From Bacteroidota bacterium (lineage in GTDB: Bacteria; Bacteroidota; Bacteroidia; Flavobacteriales_D; Crocinitomicaceae), in the NCBI GenBank assembly GCA_006226555.1, contig SBGS01000084.1, forward strand, positions 1 through 15,139: 15,139 nucleotides of DNA, given 5' to 3'. Under the pieces are notes generated by a model. The model was given only the letters and a program-made list of their open reading frames with translations, was not told the origin of the DNA and made no database searches. A program made the translations under genes and the position numbers. The number at the start of each line of letters is the position of its first letter. The first letter of the stretch is position 1. This document shows, one piece after another, positions 6,271-14,314 of the stretch.

Positions 6271-7509
6271 ATGTTAAAGGAAAAGATCAGACATGATTTT
6301 GATGTAGAAGCGATTCGAAAGGATTTTCCTGCGCTTGATCAGGAGGTGTATGGAAAAAAGCTCATTTACTTCGATAACGGAGCAACTTCTCAGAAACCAC
6401 GATCAGTAATCAAAACAGTTGAGCAGTACTATTTGTCTGACAATGCCAACGTACATAGGGGAGTACATCATTTGAGTCAGAAAGCTACAGATCTTTTCGA
6501 AGCTTCAAGACGTATTGTTCAAAATGCGATCAATGCTCCTGAGGAAGAAACCGTGATCTTTACAAAAGGAACTACTGACAGTATTAATCTTCTTGCATTT
6601 AGTATCGGAGAGACGCTCAAAACCGGTGATGAAGTGATCATCAGCGAAATGGAGCATCACTCGAACATTGTTCCTTGGCAGATGATGTGCGAGCGTAAAG
6701 GCTGCATCTTGAAGGTGATACCGATCAATGATAAAGGTGAGTTGATCATGAGTGAGTACGAACAGCTCTTGAGCGATAAAACCAAACTCGTAGCGGTTAC
6801 TCATGTTTCCAATACACTGGGAACAATAAATCCTGTTGAGCAGATCATTGAGATGGCGCATAAGAAAGGTGCATGGGTAATGATCGATGGAGCACAATCT
6901 ATCCAGCACATGAAGATCGATGTTCAGGCTATGGGATGCGATTTTTATGTTTTTTCAGGCCACAAGGTATTCGGTCCAACGGGCACTGGTGTAATGTACG
7001 GCAAGAAAGAAATCCTTGAGAATCTCCCACCTTACCAGGGAGGAGGTGATATGATCGATAAAGTGACATTTGAAAAGACGACTTACAATGTCTTGCCGTT
7101 CAAATTTGAAGCAGGCACACCGAATATTGCAGGATGCATTGCTTTAGGAGAAGCCTTCAATTATTTATCCGGATTAGATCATAATGAACTTGCGGCATAC
7201 GAAGAAGAATTGCTCGATTACGCTGAAAAACAATTATTGACGATCGAAGGATTACGTTTGATCGGTACTGCATCGAAAAAGATCAGTGTTGCATCCTTCG
7301 TAGTAGATGGTATTCACCCTTTTGATATAGGAACTTTGTTGGATAAGCAAGGTATAGCCGTTAGGACAGGACATCATTGCACCCAACCATTAATGGATCG
7401 TTTCGCAATTCCAGGAACTGTAAGAGCTTCATTTGCATTTTACAACACCAGGGAAGAGATCGATCAGTTTATAATCGCACTGAAACGAAGTGTAAATATG
7501 TTACGATGA
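6271..7509 (+). CDS. sufS: Cysteine desulfurase SufS (group II)
   Basis: SufS is a PLP enzyme that removes sulfur from L-cysteine as a persulfide and passes it to SufE for Fe-S cluster building in the cytoplasm. The 412-residue protein is full length. It contains YFDNGATSQKP (33-43), EMEHHSNIVPW (126-136), DGAQS (206-210), the PLP-binding Lys K232 in FSGHKVFGPTG, and the persulfide-forming Cys C370 in RTGHHCTQP. The short, structured active-site loop RTGHHCTQP is the SufS/CsdA (group II) form rather than IscS. The start is the ATG at 6271, four bases after a promoter-like box. Its TGA overlaps the sufE start in an ATGA junction, so the two are translationally coupled. The scaffold genes sufBCD are not in the window. 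Confidence 0.96.
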   Translation: MLKEKIRHDFDVEAIRKDFPALDQEVYGKKLIYFDNGATSQKPRSVIKTVEQYYLSDNANVHRGVHHLSQKATDLFEASRRIVQNAINAPEEETVIFTKGTTDSINLLAFSIGETLKTGDEVIISEMEHHSNIVPWQMMCERKGCILKVIPINDKGELIMSEYEQLLSDKTKLVAVTHVSNTLGTINPVEQIIEMAHKKGAWVMIDGAQSIQHMKIDVQAMGCDFYVFSGHKVFGPTGTGVMYGKKEILENLPPYQGGGDMIDKVTFEKTTYNVLPFKFEAGTPNIAGCIALGEAFNYLSGLDHNELAAYEEELLDYAEKQLLTIEGLRLIGTASKKISVASFVVDGIHPFDIGTLLDKQGIAVRTGHHCTQPLMDRFAIPGTVRASFAFYNTREEIDQFIIALKRSVNMLR

Positions 7510-7925
7510 GCATAGAATCGAAACAACAGGAAATTATTGACGAATTCGCCATCTACGACGATTGGATGGATAAGTATGAGTATATCATCGAGCTAGGGAA
7601 AGATCTTCCTATTATCGATGAAACGCTTAAATCGCAGGATAAATTGATCGAAGGATGTCAGTCGAAAGTTTGGCTGGATGCCCGCGTTGAAGATGGCATC
7701 ATGAAATATTCGGCAGATTCCGATGCGATCATCGCGAAAGGCATAATTGGTTTGCTAATTCGTGTCCTGAACAATGAAAAACCCGAGGACATCGTGAAGT
7801 GCGACCTTCACTTTATAGGTGATATCGGTTTACAGGAACATCTATCCCCAACCAGAGCCAATGGTTTGGCGAGTATGGTTAAGAAAATGAAATTAACAGC
7901 CTTGCAAGCAGCTGCATCTAAATAA
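7506..7925 (+). CDS. sufE: Cysteine desulfuration protein SufE
   Basis: SufE accepts the persulfide sulfur from SufS on a conserved cysteine and hands it to the SufBCD scaffold. The protein has 139 residues, the usual family length. It begins MSIESKQQEIIDEF and contains DDWMDKYEYIIELGKDLP (18-35) and the acceptor Cys C51 in LIEGCQSKVW. The frame is open upstream to 7377 inside sufS, but the ATG at 7506 is preferred because it gives the standard N-terminus and a four-base ATGA overlap with the sufS stop. Nine bases separate its stop from the DUF59 gene. Confidence 0.95.
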   Translation: MSIESKQQEIIDEFAIYDDWMDKYEYIIELGKDLPIIDETLKSQDKLIEGCQSKVWLDARVEDGIMKYSADSDAIIAKGIIGLLIRVLNNEKPEDIVKCDLHFIGDIGLQEHLSPTRANGLASMVKKMKLTALQAAASK

Positions 7926-7934
7926 ACTGCACCC

Positions 7935-8240
7935 ATGATGGAGTTAGAAAATAAGATCATTGAGGTATTAAAAACCATTTATGACCCGGAGATACCAGTT
8001 GATATCTTCGAATTGGGATTGATATACGAAGTAAAGATCGACGGTGAAAAAAATGTTGTGATCGAAATGACTTTAACTTCACCGAACTGTCCGGTGGCTG
8101 AATCGCTTCCAAAAGAAGTTGAGGATAAGGTCGCATCTCTCCCTGAAGTGACAACGGCGAAAGTTGAGATCGTTTTTGATCCACCATGGGACAAAAGCAT
8201 GATGAGTGAGGAAGCTCAGCTCGAGCTTGGATTTCTTTGA
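7935..8240 (+). CDS. DUF59 (MIP18/SufT-like) Fe-S assembly protein
   Basis: This 101-residue protein has the MIP18-family domain across its full length: IYDPEIPVDIFELGLIYEV (15-33), MTLTSPNCPVAESLP (45-59, with conserved Cys C52), and the C-terminal FDPPWDKSMMSEEAQLELGF. Members of this family next to suf genes are annotated as SUF-system assembly proteins and help maturation of Fe-S proteins. The eukaryotic relative (CIA2) targets clusters to client enzymes. The molecular function here is inferred from family and position. Two adjacent ATG codons (7935 and 7938) could both start it; the first gives MMELENKI. It follows sufE by nine bases and precedes the FabF gene by 13, so it belongs to the same transcription unit. 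Confidence 0.9.
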   Translation: MMELENKIIEVLKTIYDPEIPVDIFELGLIYEVKIDGEKNVVIEMTLTSPNCPVAESLPKEVEDKVASLPEVTTAKVEIVFDPPWDKSMMSEEAQLELGFL

Positions 8241-8253
8241 TAAAAATCTTTAT

Positions 8254-9498
8254 ATGAGACGTGTTGTAATTACAGGAATGGGGGCTCTGACTCCCATAGG
8301 AAATGATGTTCAATCTTTTTGGAAATCACTGATCGAAGGAAAAAGTGGGGCAGCGCGTATCACAAAATTCGATCCGGAGAAATTTAAAGCACAATTCGCA
8401 TGTGAGCTAAAGGATTTTGACGTAAAAGATCACTTCCATGTCAAAGAAATAAGACAATATGATGCATTTTCGTTGTATGCACTTTACGCAGTAGATGAAG
8501 CGCTAAGAAATGGAAATATTGATCTGGACACATTAAATAAAAACCGCATTGGCGTTATTTGGGGTTCTGGGAATGGTGGAATTCAAACCTTCCAGGATCA
8601 GATGAAAGAATATGTTTCAGGCGATGGAACCCCGCGTTTTACCCCTTTCTTTATTCCAAGAATTCTAGTCGATATCGCTTCAGGAATTATTTCGATAAAA
8701 TATGGTTTACGAGGCGTTAATTTCTGTCCTGTTTCTGCTTGTGCCACATCGAATACGGCATTGATCGAGGCGTTTAATTACATCCGTTGGGGTAAAGCAG
8801 ACATGATAATTTCAGGTGGTTCAGAAGCTGCGATTAACGAAGCTGCAATGGGAGGATTCTCATCGGCTAAAGCGCTTTCGACAAAAAACGATTCACCGGA
8901 AACTGCTTCGAGACCTTTTGACATTGAACGAGATGGTTTTGTAATGGGAGAAGGAGCCGGAGCACTGATCCTCGAGGAATATGAACATGCTAAAAAGAGA
9001 GGAGCAACCATATTTGGAGAAGTTGTTGGTGGTGGGATGGCCGCAGATGCATATCACCTAACAGGTACTCATCCCGAAGGGGAAGGTGCAGTTCTCGGTA
9101 TGACCGAAGCACTCGATGAAGCAGGTATCACACCTGATGACGTGGACTATATAAACATGCATGCAACTTCAACTCCACTTGGAGATCGTTCAGAATTAAT
9201 CGCTGTGGAAAGACTATTTGGCATCCGACATGACCTTGCTTTATCCGGAACAAAATCAATGACAGGACATCTTCTTGGAGCAGCAGGAGCGATAGAAGCA
9301 ATAGCAACAGTTCTTGCACTTAAGCATCAAATCGTTCCTCCAACGATAAACACCAAGAATATTGAACCCGACTTTTCGGATAAATTTGAATTCCCATTGC
9401 ATAAAGGTGCAAAAAAGGAAATGACATATGCTATGAGCAACACCTTTGGGTTTGGAGGTCACATTGCATCGGTTCTTTTCAAGAAGTTCGAGGAATAA
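8254..9498 (+). CDS. fabF: Beta-ketoacyl-ACP synthase II (FabF type)
   Basis: KAS II condenses malonyl-ACP with acyl-ACP in fatty-acid elongation in the cytoplasm. The protein has 414 residues, normal for FabF. The Cys-His-His triad is complete: C163 in VSACATSN, H303 in MHATSTPLGD and H339 in TGHLLGAAGA, plus K334 in GTKSMTGH. The N-terminus RRVVITGMGALTPIG is canonical, so the ATG at 8254 is chosen over the in-frame ATG at 8206, which would overlap the DUF59 gene and add 16 unrelated residues. The main fabF of many bacteria lies beside acpP. This copy sits at the end of a suf unit, so it may be a second paralogue with a particular chain-length role; that is an inference. It ends at 9498, directly against the uvrA stop. 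Confidence 0.93.
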   Translation: MRRVVITGMGALTPIGNDVQSFWKSLIEGKSGAARITKFDPEKFKAQFACELKDFDVKDHFHVKEIRQYDAFSLYALYAVDEALRNGNIDLDTLNKNRIGVIWGSGNGGIQTFQDQMKEYVSGDGTPRFTPFFIPRILVDIASGIISIKYGLRGVNFCPVSACATSNTALIEAFNYIRWGKADMIISGGSEAAINEAAMGGFSSAKALSTKNDSPETASRPFDIERDGFVMGEGAGALILEEYEHAKKRGATIFGEVVGGGMAADAYHLTGTHPEGEGAVLGMTEALDEAGITPDDVDYINMHATSTPLGDRSELIAVERLFGIRHDLALSGTKSMTGHLLGAAGAIEAIATVLALKHQIVPPTINTKNIEPDFSDKFEFPLHKGAKKEMTYAMSNTFGFGGHIASVLFKKFEE

Positions 9499-12303
9499 TC
9501 ATTTGAGCTCGGCAACCAGGTAATGCGCCGTATGCGATTTTTTAGCATACTTTTTGGCGATGACCTCAGGTGTGCCTTCACATACGATCTCACCTCCACC
9601 CTTGCCTCCTTCCGGACCGATATCAATGATGTGATCCGCCGTTTTTATTATATCCAGGTTGTGTTCTATCACTAACACTGTATTTCCTTCATTTACCAAT
9701 CTTTGAAGTACCTCCAATAACATGCGGATATCTTCAAAATGTAATCCGGTTGAAGGTTCATCTAAAATGTAAAGCGTCTTTCCAGTACTTCGTTTTGAAA
9801 GTTCACTGGACAATTTAATCCGTTGTGCCTCTCCTCCACTCAGGGTAGTAGATGGTTGTCCAAGCTTTACGTATCCAAGTCCAACGCTCTCAAGAGTTTT
9901 CAGGATCCTATACATTTTGGGATGAGACTCGAAGAAATGGACTCCTTCTTCGATCGTCATTTCCAATACATCACTAATGGATTTCCCTTTGTACCTTACT
10001 TCAAGCGTTTCGCGATTGTAGCGTTTCCCATTGCAGGTTTCGCATTCTACATAAACATCCGGCAGGAAATTCATTTCTATGAGTTTCATTCCACCTCCTT
10101 TACACGTTTCGCATCTTCCACCCGCAACGTTGAATGAAAATCTACCTGGCTTATATCCCCGTATCTGTGCTTCAGGTAAACTTGAAAAGAGCGATCTTAT
10201 CTCATCAAATAGCTTCGTATAGGTCGCTGGATTGGAACGGGGCGTCCTACCAATAGGGCTTTGATCAATTTCGATCACCTTATCAATATGCTCTATTCCC
10301 TTTATCTTCTTAAATGGTAATGGTTTCTTAACCCCATTGTATAAATGTTGAATCAGGATCGGGTACAATGTCTGATTAATGAGTGAAGATTTTCCGCTTC
10401 CTGAAACTCCTGTAACACAGGTGAAAGTCCCCAGAGGTATCTTCAGATCCACATTTCTCAAATTTCTACCTGTTGCTCCGTGAACTTCGAGCGACCTTCC
10501 ATTGCCATTCCTCCTCTCGAGCGGAACAGGAATAATTCTCTCGCCTGTAAGGTATTGGGTTGTCAAAGACCTCACTTTATTCAGATCTTTATAAGGCGCA
10601 GCATTCACGATCTCTCCACCATGAACTCCTGCACCGGGACCGATATCCACAATAAAGTCCGCTGCTTCAATCATCTCTTTATCGTGTTCGACCACGACTA
10701 CAGTGTTCCCGGTATCTCGAAGACGAATTAACGATTGAATCAATCGCGTATTATCTCTCTGATGCAAACCTATAGATGGTTCATCCAGCACATATAGTAC
10801 ATTCATCAGCTCACTACCGATCTGTGTCGCAAGTCTTATGCGTTGAGCTTCACCACCGGATAAAGTCTTCGCCGATCGATTCAATGTCAAGTAGGTCAAA
10901 CCAACCTCCACGATAAAACCGAGTCGTGCGCGAATCTCTTTCAATATTTCGGTAGCGATCTGTAATTGATCCGAACTAAGTTGTGGATCAAGTTCCATGA
11001 ACCAATTATACAGCTCTTCGATATCCATCTGACCCAGATCACCGATATGTTTGTCTCCAATTTTGAAGTTTAACGCTTCAGCCTTTACTCGAGTGCCATT
11101 ACATTCCGGACAGGTGATTTGATTCATGAAGCTTTGAGCCCAACGGATAATTCCAGCTGAACCATCCTCGGCGTGACGTGTAAGAAAACTCATCAAACCT
11201 TCAAACACAATTGACTTATCCTTCTGAGATCGGAGCATTCCTTCATTCCCCTGCAAGATCAATTGTATTGTCTCTTCATCTATATCGCTGATCGGTGTAT
11301 TTAAGGTGTATCCTTCCTGTCTTAAGAGCGCATCGAGCTTTTCGAAGATCCATGTTCGCTTATATTCACCAATTGGAGCAAGACCACCCTTTTTTATGGA
11401 TAGCTTGGCATCCGGAATGATCTTGTCTCTGTCTACCTCTGAAACTTCTCCTAAACCATTACAGGTTTTACAAGCGCCGTAAGGGGAATTAAAGGAGAAG
11501 AAACTAGGCTCAGGTTCGGGATAACTAATTCCTGTTGTAGGACACATGAGCATACGGCTGTAATGTCTCACCTCACCGGTATCATGGTCCATAACCATCA
11601 TAGCTTTTGAACCATGTTTCATAGCAGTGATTACACTATCGTATATTCTTTTTCGATCTTCAGGTCTGACAAGGAGTCGATCAATGACAATATCAATATC
11701 ATGGATCTTATAACGATCCAGTTTCATCCCCTTTGTAATATCCTTCAATTCACCATCGACACGAACTTTTGTAAAACCCTGTCTTTGTATTTGCTCGAAT
11801 AGTTCGCGATAATGTCCTTTTCGTCCTTTTATCTTCGGAGCAAGGAATACTACTTTTTTATTATTGTGCTTTTCCAGTATTAGGTCAACTATTTGCTCAT
11901 CAGAATACTTGACCATTTTTTCACCTGTGGAGGAAGAATATGCAATTCCAGCTCGTGCATACAACAAACGTATGAAGTCGTAGATCTCGGTAATTGTTCC
12001 AACGGTTGATCGAGGAGAACGTGAAACCGTCTTTTGTTCGATCGCAATGACCGGACTTAAACCATCAATCTTATCGACATCCGGACGCTCAAGCCCTCCT
12101 AAAAACTGTCTGGCGTAAGCAGAAAATGTCTCAATATATCTTCGTTGACCTTCAGCATAAATCGTGTCAAAAGCCAATGACGACTTCCCTGATCCACTGA
12201 GACCGGTAAATACAACCAATTTATTTCTCGGAATGACCAGGTCAACATTTTTCAAATTATGTTCTCTGGCACCAAATACTGAAATCACGCCTTCCTCCTT
12301 CAT
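9499..12303 (-). CDS. uvrA: Excinuclease ABC subunit A
   Basis: UvrA is the damage-recognition ATPase of nucleotide excision repair; it loads UvrB on lesions. The 934-residue protein has two ABC ATPase halves: Walker A GLSGSGKSS (34-42) with signature LSGGEAQRIRLA (481-492), and GVSGSGKSS (632-640) with LSGGEAQRIKLS (821-832). LDEPS occurs in both. The C-terminal zinc finger is intact (C731, C734, C754, C757). The first finger has C254, C278 and C281, but Thr stands at 257 where E. coli UvrA has its second Cys (CPTT instead of CPVC). An extra CPEC pair lies at 398-401. The start is the ATG at 12301-12303, sharing one base with the TAA of the lytic transglycosylase gene (TAATG). The stop abuts the fabF stop with no gap, so transcription from both sides converges here. 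Confidence 0.97.
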   Translation of the reverse strand: MKEEGVISVFGAREHNLKNVDLVIPRNKLVVFTGLSGSGKSSLAFDTIYAEGQRRYIETFSAYARQFLGGLERPDVDKIDGLSPVIAIEQKTVSRSPRSTVGTITEIYDFIRLLYARAGIAYSSSTGEKMVKYSDEQIVDLILEKHNNKKVVFLAPKIKGRKGHYRELFEQIQRQGFTKVRVDGELKDITKGMKLDRYKIHDIDIVIDRLLVRPEDRKRIYDSVITAMKHGSKAMMVMDHDTGEVRHYSRMLMCPTTGISYPEPEPSFFSFNSPYGACKTCNGLGEVSEVDRDKIIPDAKLSIKKGGLAPIGEYKRTWIFEKLDALLRQEGYTLNTPISDIDEETIQLILQGNEGMLRSQKDKSIVFEGLMSFLTRHAEDGSAGIIRWAQSFMNQITCPECNGTRVKAEALNFKIGDKHIGDLGQMDIEELYNWFMELDPQLSSDQLQIATEILKEIRARLGFIVEVGLTYLTLNRSAKTLSGGEAQRIRLATQIGSELMNVLYVLDEPSIGLHQRDNTRLIQSLIRLRDTGNTVVVVEHDKEMIEAADFIVDIGPGAGVHGGEIVNAAPYKDLNKVRSLTTQYLTGERIIPVPLERRNGNGRSLEVHGATGRNLRNVDLKIPLGTFTCVTGVSGSGKSSLINQTLYPILIQHLYNGVKKPLPFKKIKGIEHIDKVIEIDQSPIGRTPRSNPATYTKLFDEIRSLFSSLPEAQIRGYKPGRFSFNVAGGRCETCKGGGMKLIEMNFLPDVYVECETCNGKRYNRETLEVRYKGKSISDVLEMTIEEGVHFFESHPKMYRILKTLESVGLGYVKLGQPSTTLSGGEAQRIKLSSELSKRSTGKTLYILDEPSTGLHFEDIRMLLEVLQRLVNEGNTVLVIEHNLDIIKTADHIIDIGPEGGKGGGEIVCEGTPEVIAKKYAKKSHTAHYLVAELK

Positions 12304-13190
12304 TATGCCGGTAATTTGATCTTATATGAATTTCCTTTCACATCTAATTTTCTTCCAATCAGCCACGGATTTAATGACCGCAACAACTTATAAGTTATGC
12401 CTTTGCTTCTAGACCAATCTATCAGATCAGGAATACTTTCCATCACCTCTATCTCGGTTGTGCGAACAGGAAGATAATAATCATTATCATTCACCTCAAA
12501 TCCAAAGTCATCCGGCGATTCTAAAATTAATTTTAACGCAACAATGCGCATTACATATCTGCTGGTTTCAGAATTGAGGTACAGATCTGAATAATGTTTT
12601 ACCTTTTGCTCTCGAAGTGCATTTTCGATTCCTCCCATTCCCATATTGTAGGAGGCTGCTGCTAACCCCCAGTCTTTGAATTTATCGTGAGCAGTTTTCA
12701 TATAGTTACACGCGGCTTGTGTACTTTTTTCGATGTTCAAACGCTCGTCGACGTCTTCATCGATTCTCAATCCGAATTCCGATCCTGTGGCAGGCATAAA
12801 TTGCCAAAACCCCTTTGCTCCGGCAGGACTAGTTGCATTGGTCAATGCGCTCTCCGCTACGCATAGGTACTTCATGTCATCCGGAACTCCGTTTTTCTTA
12901 AGAATCTCTTCAATAAGTGGTAAATACCTTTTCGAACGTAACAGGATCTGAATGGTTGAGCTGTGATAATATGAGTTGATGATCAGCTCTCTGTGCAATC
13001 GTTCTACTGCCTCATGGTCGTTCATGATCAATGGTTCATCACAAAAGACAATCTTGTCCGGTAAGTCCGGAATCTGAAATTTAGGCCTGGAATCCGATTG
13101 CTTCTCACTATTCCCGGTTTTCCTTGATTCAGGTTTATCGCAGGCTACAAGGGCAAGAAGGAGAAAAAAGAATAAAATCGTCCTGATCAT
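12303..13190 (-). CDS. Lipoprotein lytic transglycosylase (GH23, MltD-like catalytic domain)
   Basis: This 295-residue protein cleaves the MurNAc-GlcNAc bond of peptidoglycan in the periplasm. The N-terminus is a lipoprotein signal: MIRT, a hydrophobic run, and the lipobox LVAC with Cys 17 followed by Asp. A Ser/Lys-rich linker follows, then the SLT domain (about 85-215). The catalytic Glu is E113 in VAESALTN, followed by SPAGAKGFWQFMPATG (121-136) and SYNMGMGG (180-187). This pattern matches MltD-type GH23 enzymes. The C-terminus (about 235-295) ends LDVKGNSYKIKLPA, which resembles a degenerate LysM-like tail; no full LysM repeat is evident. The start is the ATG at 13188-13190, four bases after a TATTTTTG box. 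The stop overlaps the uvrA start by one base. Confidence 0.9.
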   Translation of the reverse strand: MIRTILFFFLLLALVACDKPESRKTGNSEKQSDSRPKFQIPDLPDKIVFCDEPLIMNDHEAVERLHRELIINSYYHSSTIQILLRSKRYLPLIEEILKKNGVPDDMKYLCVAESALTNATSPAGAKGFWQFMPATGSEFGLRIDEDVDERLNIEKSTQAACNYMKTAHDKFKDWGLAAASYNMGMGGIENALREQKVKHYSDLYLNSETSRYVMRIVALKLILESPDDFGFEVNDNDYYLPVRTTEIEVMESIPDLIDWSRSKGITYKLLRSLNPWLIGRKLDVKGNSYKIKLPA

Positions 13191-13194
13191 AGGA

Positions 13195-13202
13195 CAAAAA
13201 TA
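13195..13202 (-). promoter_or_regulatory. Possible -7 promoter box (TATTTTTG) for the lytic transglycosylase-uvrA pair
   Basis: On the minus strand TATTTTTG matches TAnnTTTG perfectly and lies in the 14-base gap after the WecA-like gene, four bases before the lytic transglycosylase ATG. I see no clear -33 TTG, which would have to lie inside the end of the upstream gene. If active, it would be an internal promoter giving a leaderless mRNA for the transglycosylase and uvrA. Confidence 0.4.
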
Positions 13203-13204
13203 CG

Positions 13205-14278
13205 CTATTTCTTGGGTGCTTTAAACTTAATTGTATTGCGATACAGCAGAAAAAATACAAACAGAAAAAACACCGCGAAAAGAGGTATTGGTAACAGTGT
13301 TTTTAGTTTGAGCATGTTGATCATCGAGATCGCAAGAATCGATGAAAGCAATCCAATTGCCAGAAACACGTACCAAACCTGACGATCATTTAAACCTGCA
13401 TACACCAGGTGGTGAGTTGTATGGTCTTTACCTCCAACCATAGGAGACTTGCCCGCGCGAATTCTGTTGATCACAACAGTGAGTGTGTCCGCAGCAGCAG
13501 GCGTAAAGGCTACCAGCACTATAAATAATCCAAGATATGAAGGGGCTTCAACGTGATAAGGAGCGTTCCACAAATTATCGATTGCAATATAAGCAACAAA
13601 CAATCCTATAAATTGTGATCCTGCATCACCCATGAACAACTTTGACGGGTGGATATTCATGGTCAGAAACCCTATTACGGCACCAATAATTGAGATCATG
13701 GTGATCGACCAAATATTCGCATTAAATCCGAGCATGATCCAATTCGATATCAAAGCTGCTGCGAGTATAAAAACTACCGTTGTACCCGTTATGCCGTCCA
13801 TGTTATCCAACATGTTCAAAGAATTCATTACCACCACTACCCAGATAATCGTAACCAATGAATCACTGATTCCTTCATGAAAGAGCTCTATGTGTGTACC
13901 TGTAACAACGAAAAGCACACCGCAAAGTATTTGAACAGCAAGTTTCAAGAGAGGTTTCGTATTGTAGGCGTCGTCTGCTAAACCCATTAGGAAAGCCACT
14001 GAACCTGCTCCCAAAAGCCCTACGAAAGGCTTATTCTGAAATATATTCGGGCCATCACTGAATGTGATCGCGTATGCGATCAAGCTGAAAAGAAACACAA
14101 GATAGAAGCTAACTCCCCCTAATGAGGGTTTGGATTCATTGCTCCATCGAACAATAACATCATTCTTATTCCTGATACCAAGTGTTCTGGAAAAACGCAG
14201 CAATAAACTATTTACAATTATTGCCACAAGGGCACCGCCGATAGCAAATGAAATAAGTTGTAGTAATCGTTGATCCAC
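13205..14278 (-). CDS. WecA/MraY-type polyprenyl-phosphate sugar-1-phosphate transferase
   Basis: This 357-residue polytopic membrane enzyme transfers a sugar-1-phosphate from a UDP-sugar to undecaprenyl phosphate, which starts an O-antigen, capsule or related polysaccharide on the cytoplasmic face. It has about ten hydrophobic segments and the family motifs: LADDAYNTKPLLKL (100-113, the metal-binding Asp pair), NMLDNMDG (155-162), FMGDAGSQF (215-223) and GGKDHTTHHL (282-291). The DHTTHH loop is the WecA/TagO/Rv1302 form rather than MraY, so GlcNAc-1-P or a related HexNAc-1-P is the likely donor. The start is GTG (14276-14278), with a TACCTTTG box 17 bases upstream; no ATG gives a better N-terminus. 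It follows the Wzc-like kinase gene by 36 bases, as expected in a polysaccharide cluster. Confidence 0.92.
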   Translation of the reverse strand: MDQRLLQLISFAIGGALVAIIVNSLLLRFSRTLGIRNKNDVIVRWSNESKPSLGGVSFYLVFLFSLIAYAITFSDGPNIFQNKPFVGLLGAGSVAFLMGLADDAYNTKPLLKLAVQILCGVLFVVTGTHIELFHEGISDSLVTIIWVVVVMNSLNMLDNMDGITGTTVVFILAAALISNWIMLGFNANIWSITMISIIGAVIGFLTMNIHPSKLFMGDAGSQFIGLFVAYIAIDNLWNAPYHVEAPSYLGLFIVLVAFTPAAADTLTVVINRIRAGKSPMVGGKDHTTHHLVYAGLNDRQVWYVFLAIGLLSSILAISMINMLKLKTLLPIPLFAVFFLFVFFLLYRNTIKFKAPKK

Positions 14279-14295
14279 GCGTCTTAAGTGTGTAG

Positions 14296-14303
14296 CAAAG
14301 GTA
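14296..14303 (-). promoter_or_regulatory. Possible -7 promoter box (TACCTTTG) for the WecA-like gene
   Basis: On the minus strand TACCTTTG is a perfect TAnnTTTG match in the 36-base gap between the kinase stop and the WecA-like GTG start, ending 17 bases before that start. No TTG lies at the usual -33 distance. It supports the GTG start by position but may be only a weak internal promoter. Confidence 0.4.
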
Positions 14304-14314
14304 GGAAGGAAAAC

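Noticed and set aside
7377..7505. Upstream ATG for the sufE frame inside sufS
   Set aside because: The extra 43 residues have no resemblance to SufE and lie fully within sufS; the ATGA overlap start at 7506 gives the family N-terminus.
8206..8253. Longer FabF start at 8206
   Set aside because: It adds 16 residues that overlap the DUF59 gene; RRVVITGMG at 8254 is the canonical FabF start.
7957..8313. Minus-strand frame across the DUF59-fabF junction
   Set aside because: It is antisense to two clearly conserved genes and has no start context or recognisable domain.
9128..9319. Leu-rich minus-strand frame within fabF (run of leucines), as a membrane peptide gene
   Set aside because: It is antisense to the well-conserved GAAGAIEAIATVLAL coding region of fabF; the leucines arise from GCA/GCT-rich alanine codons read in reverse.
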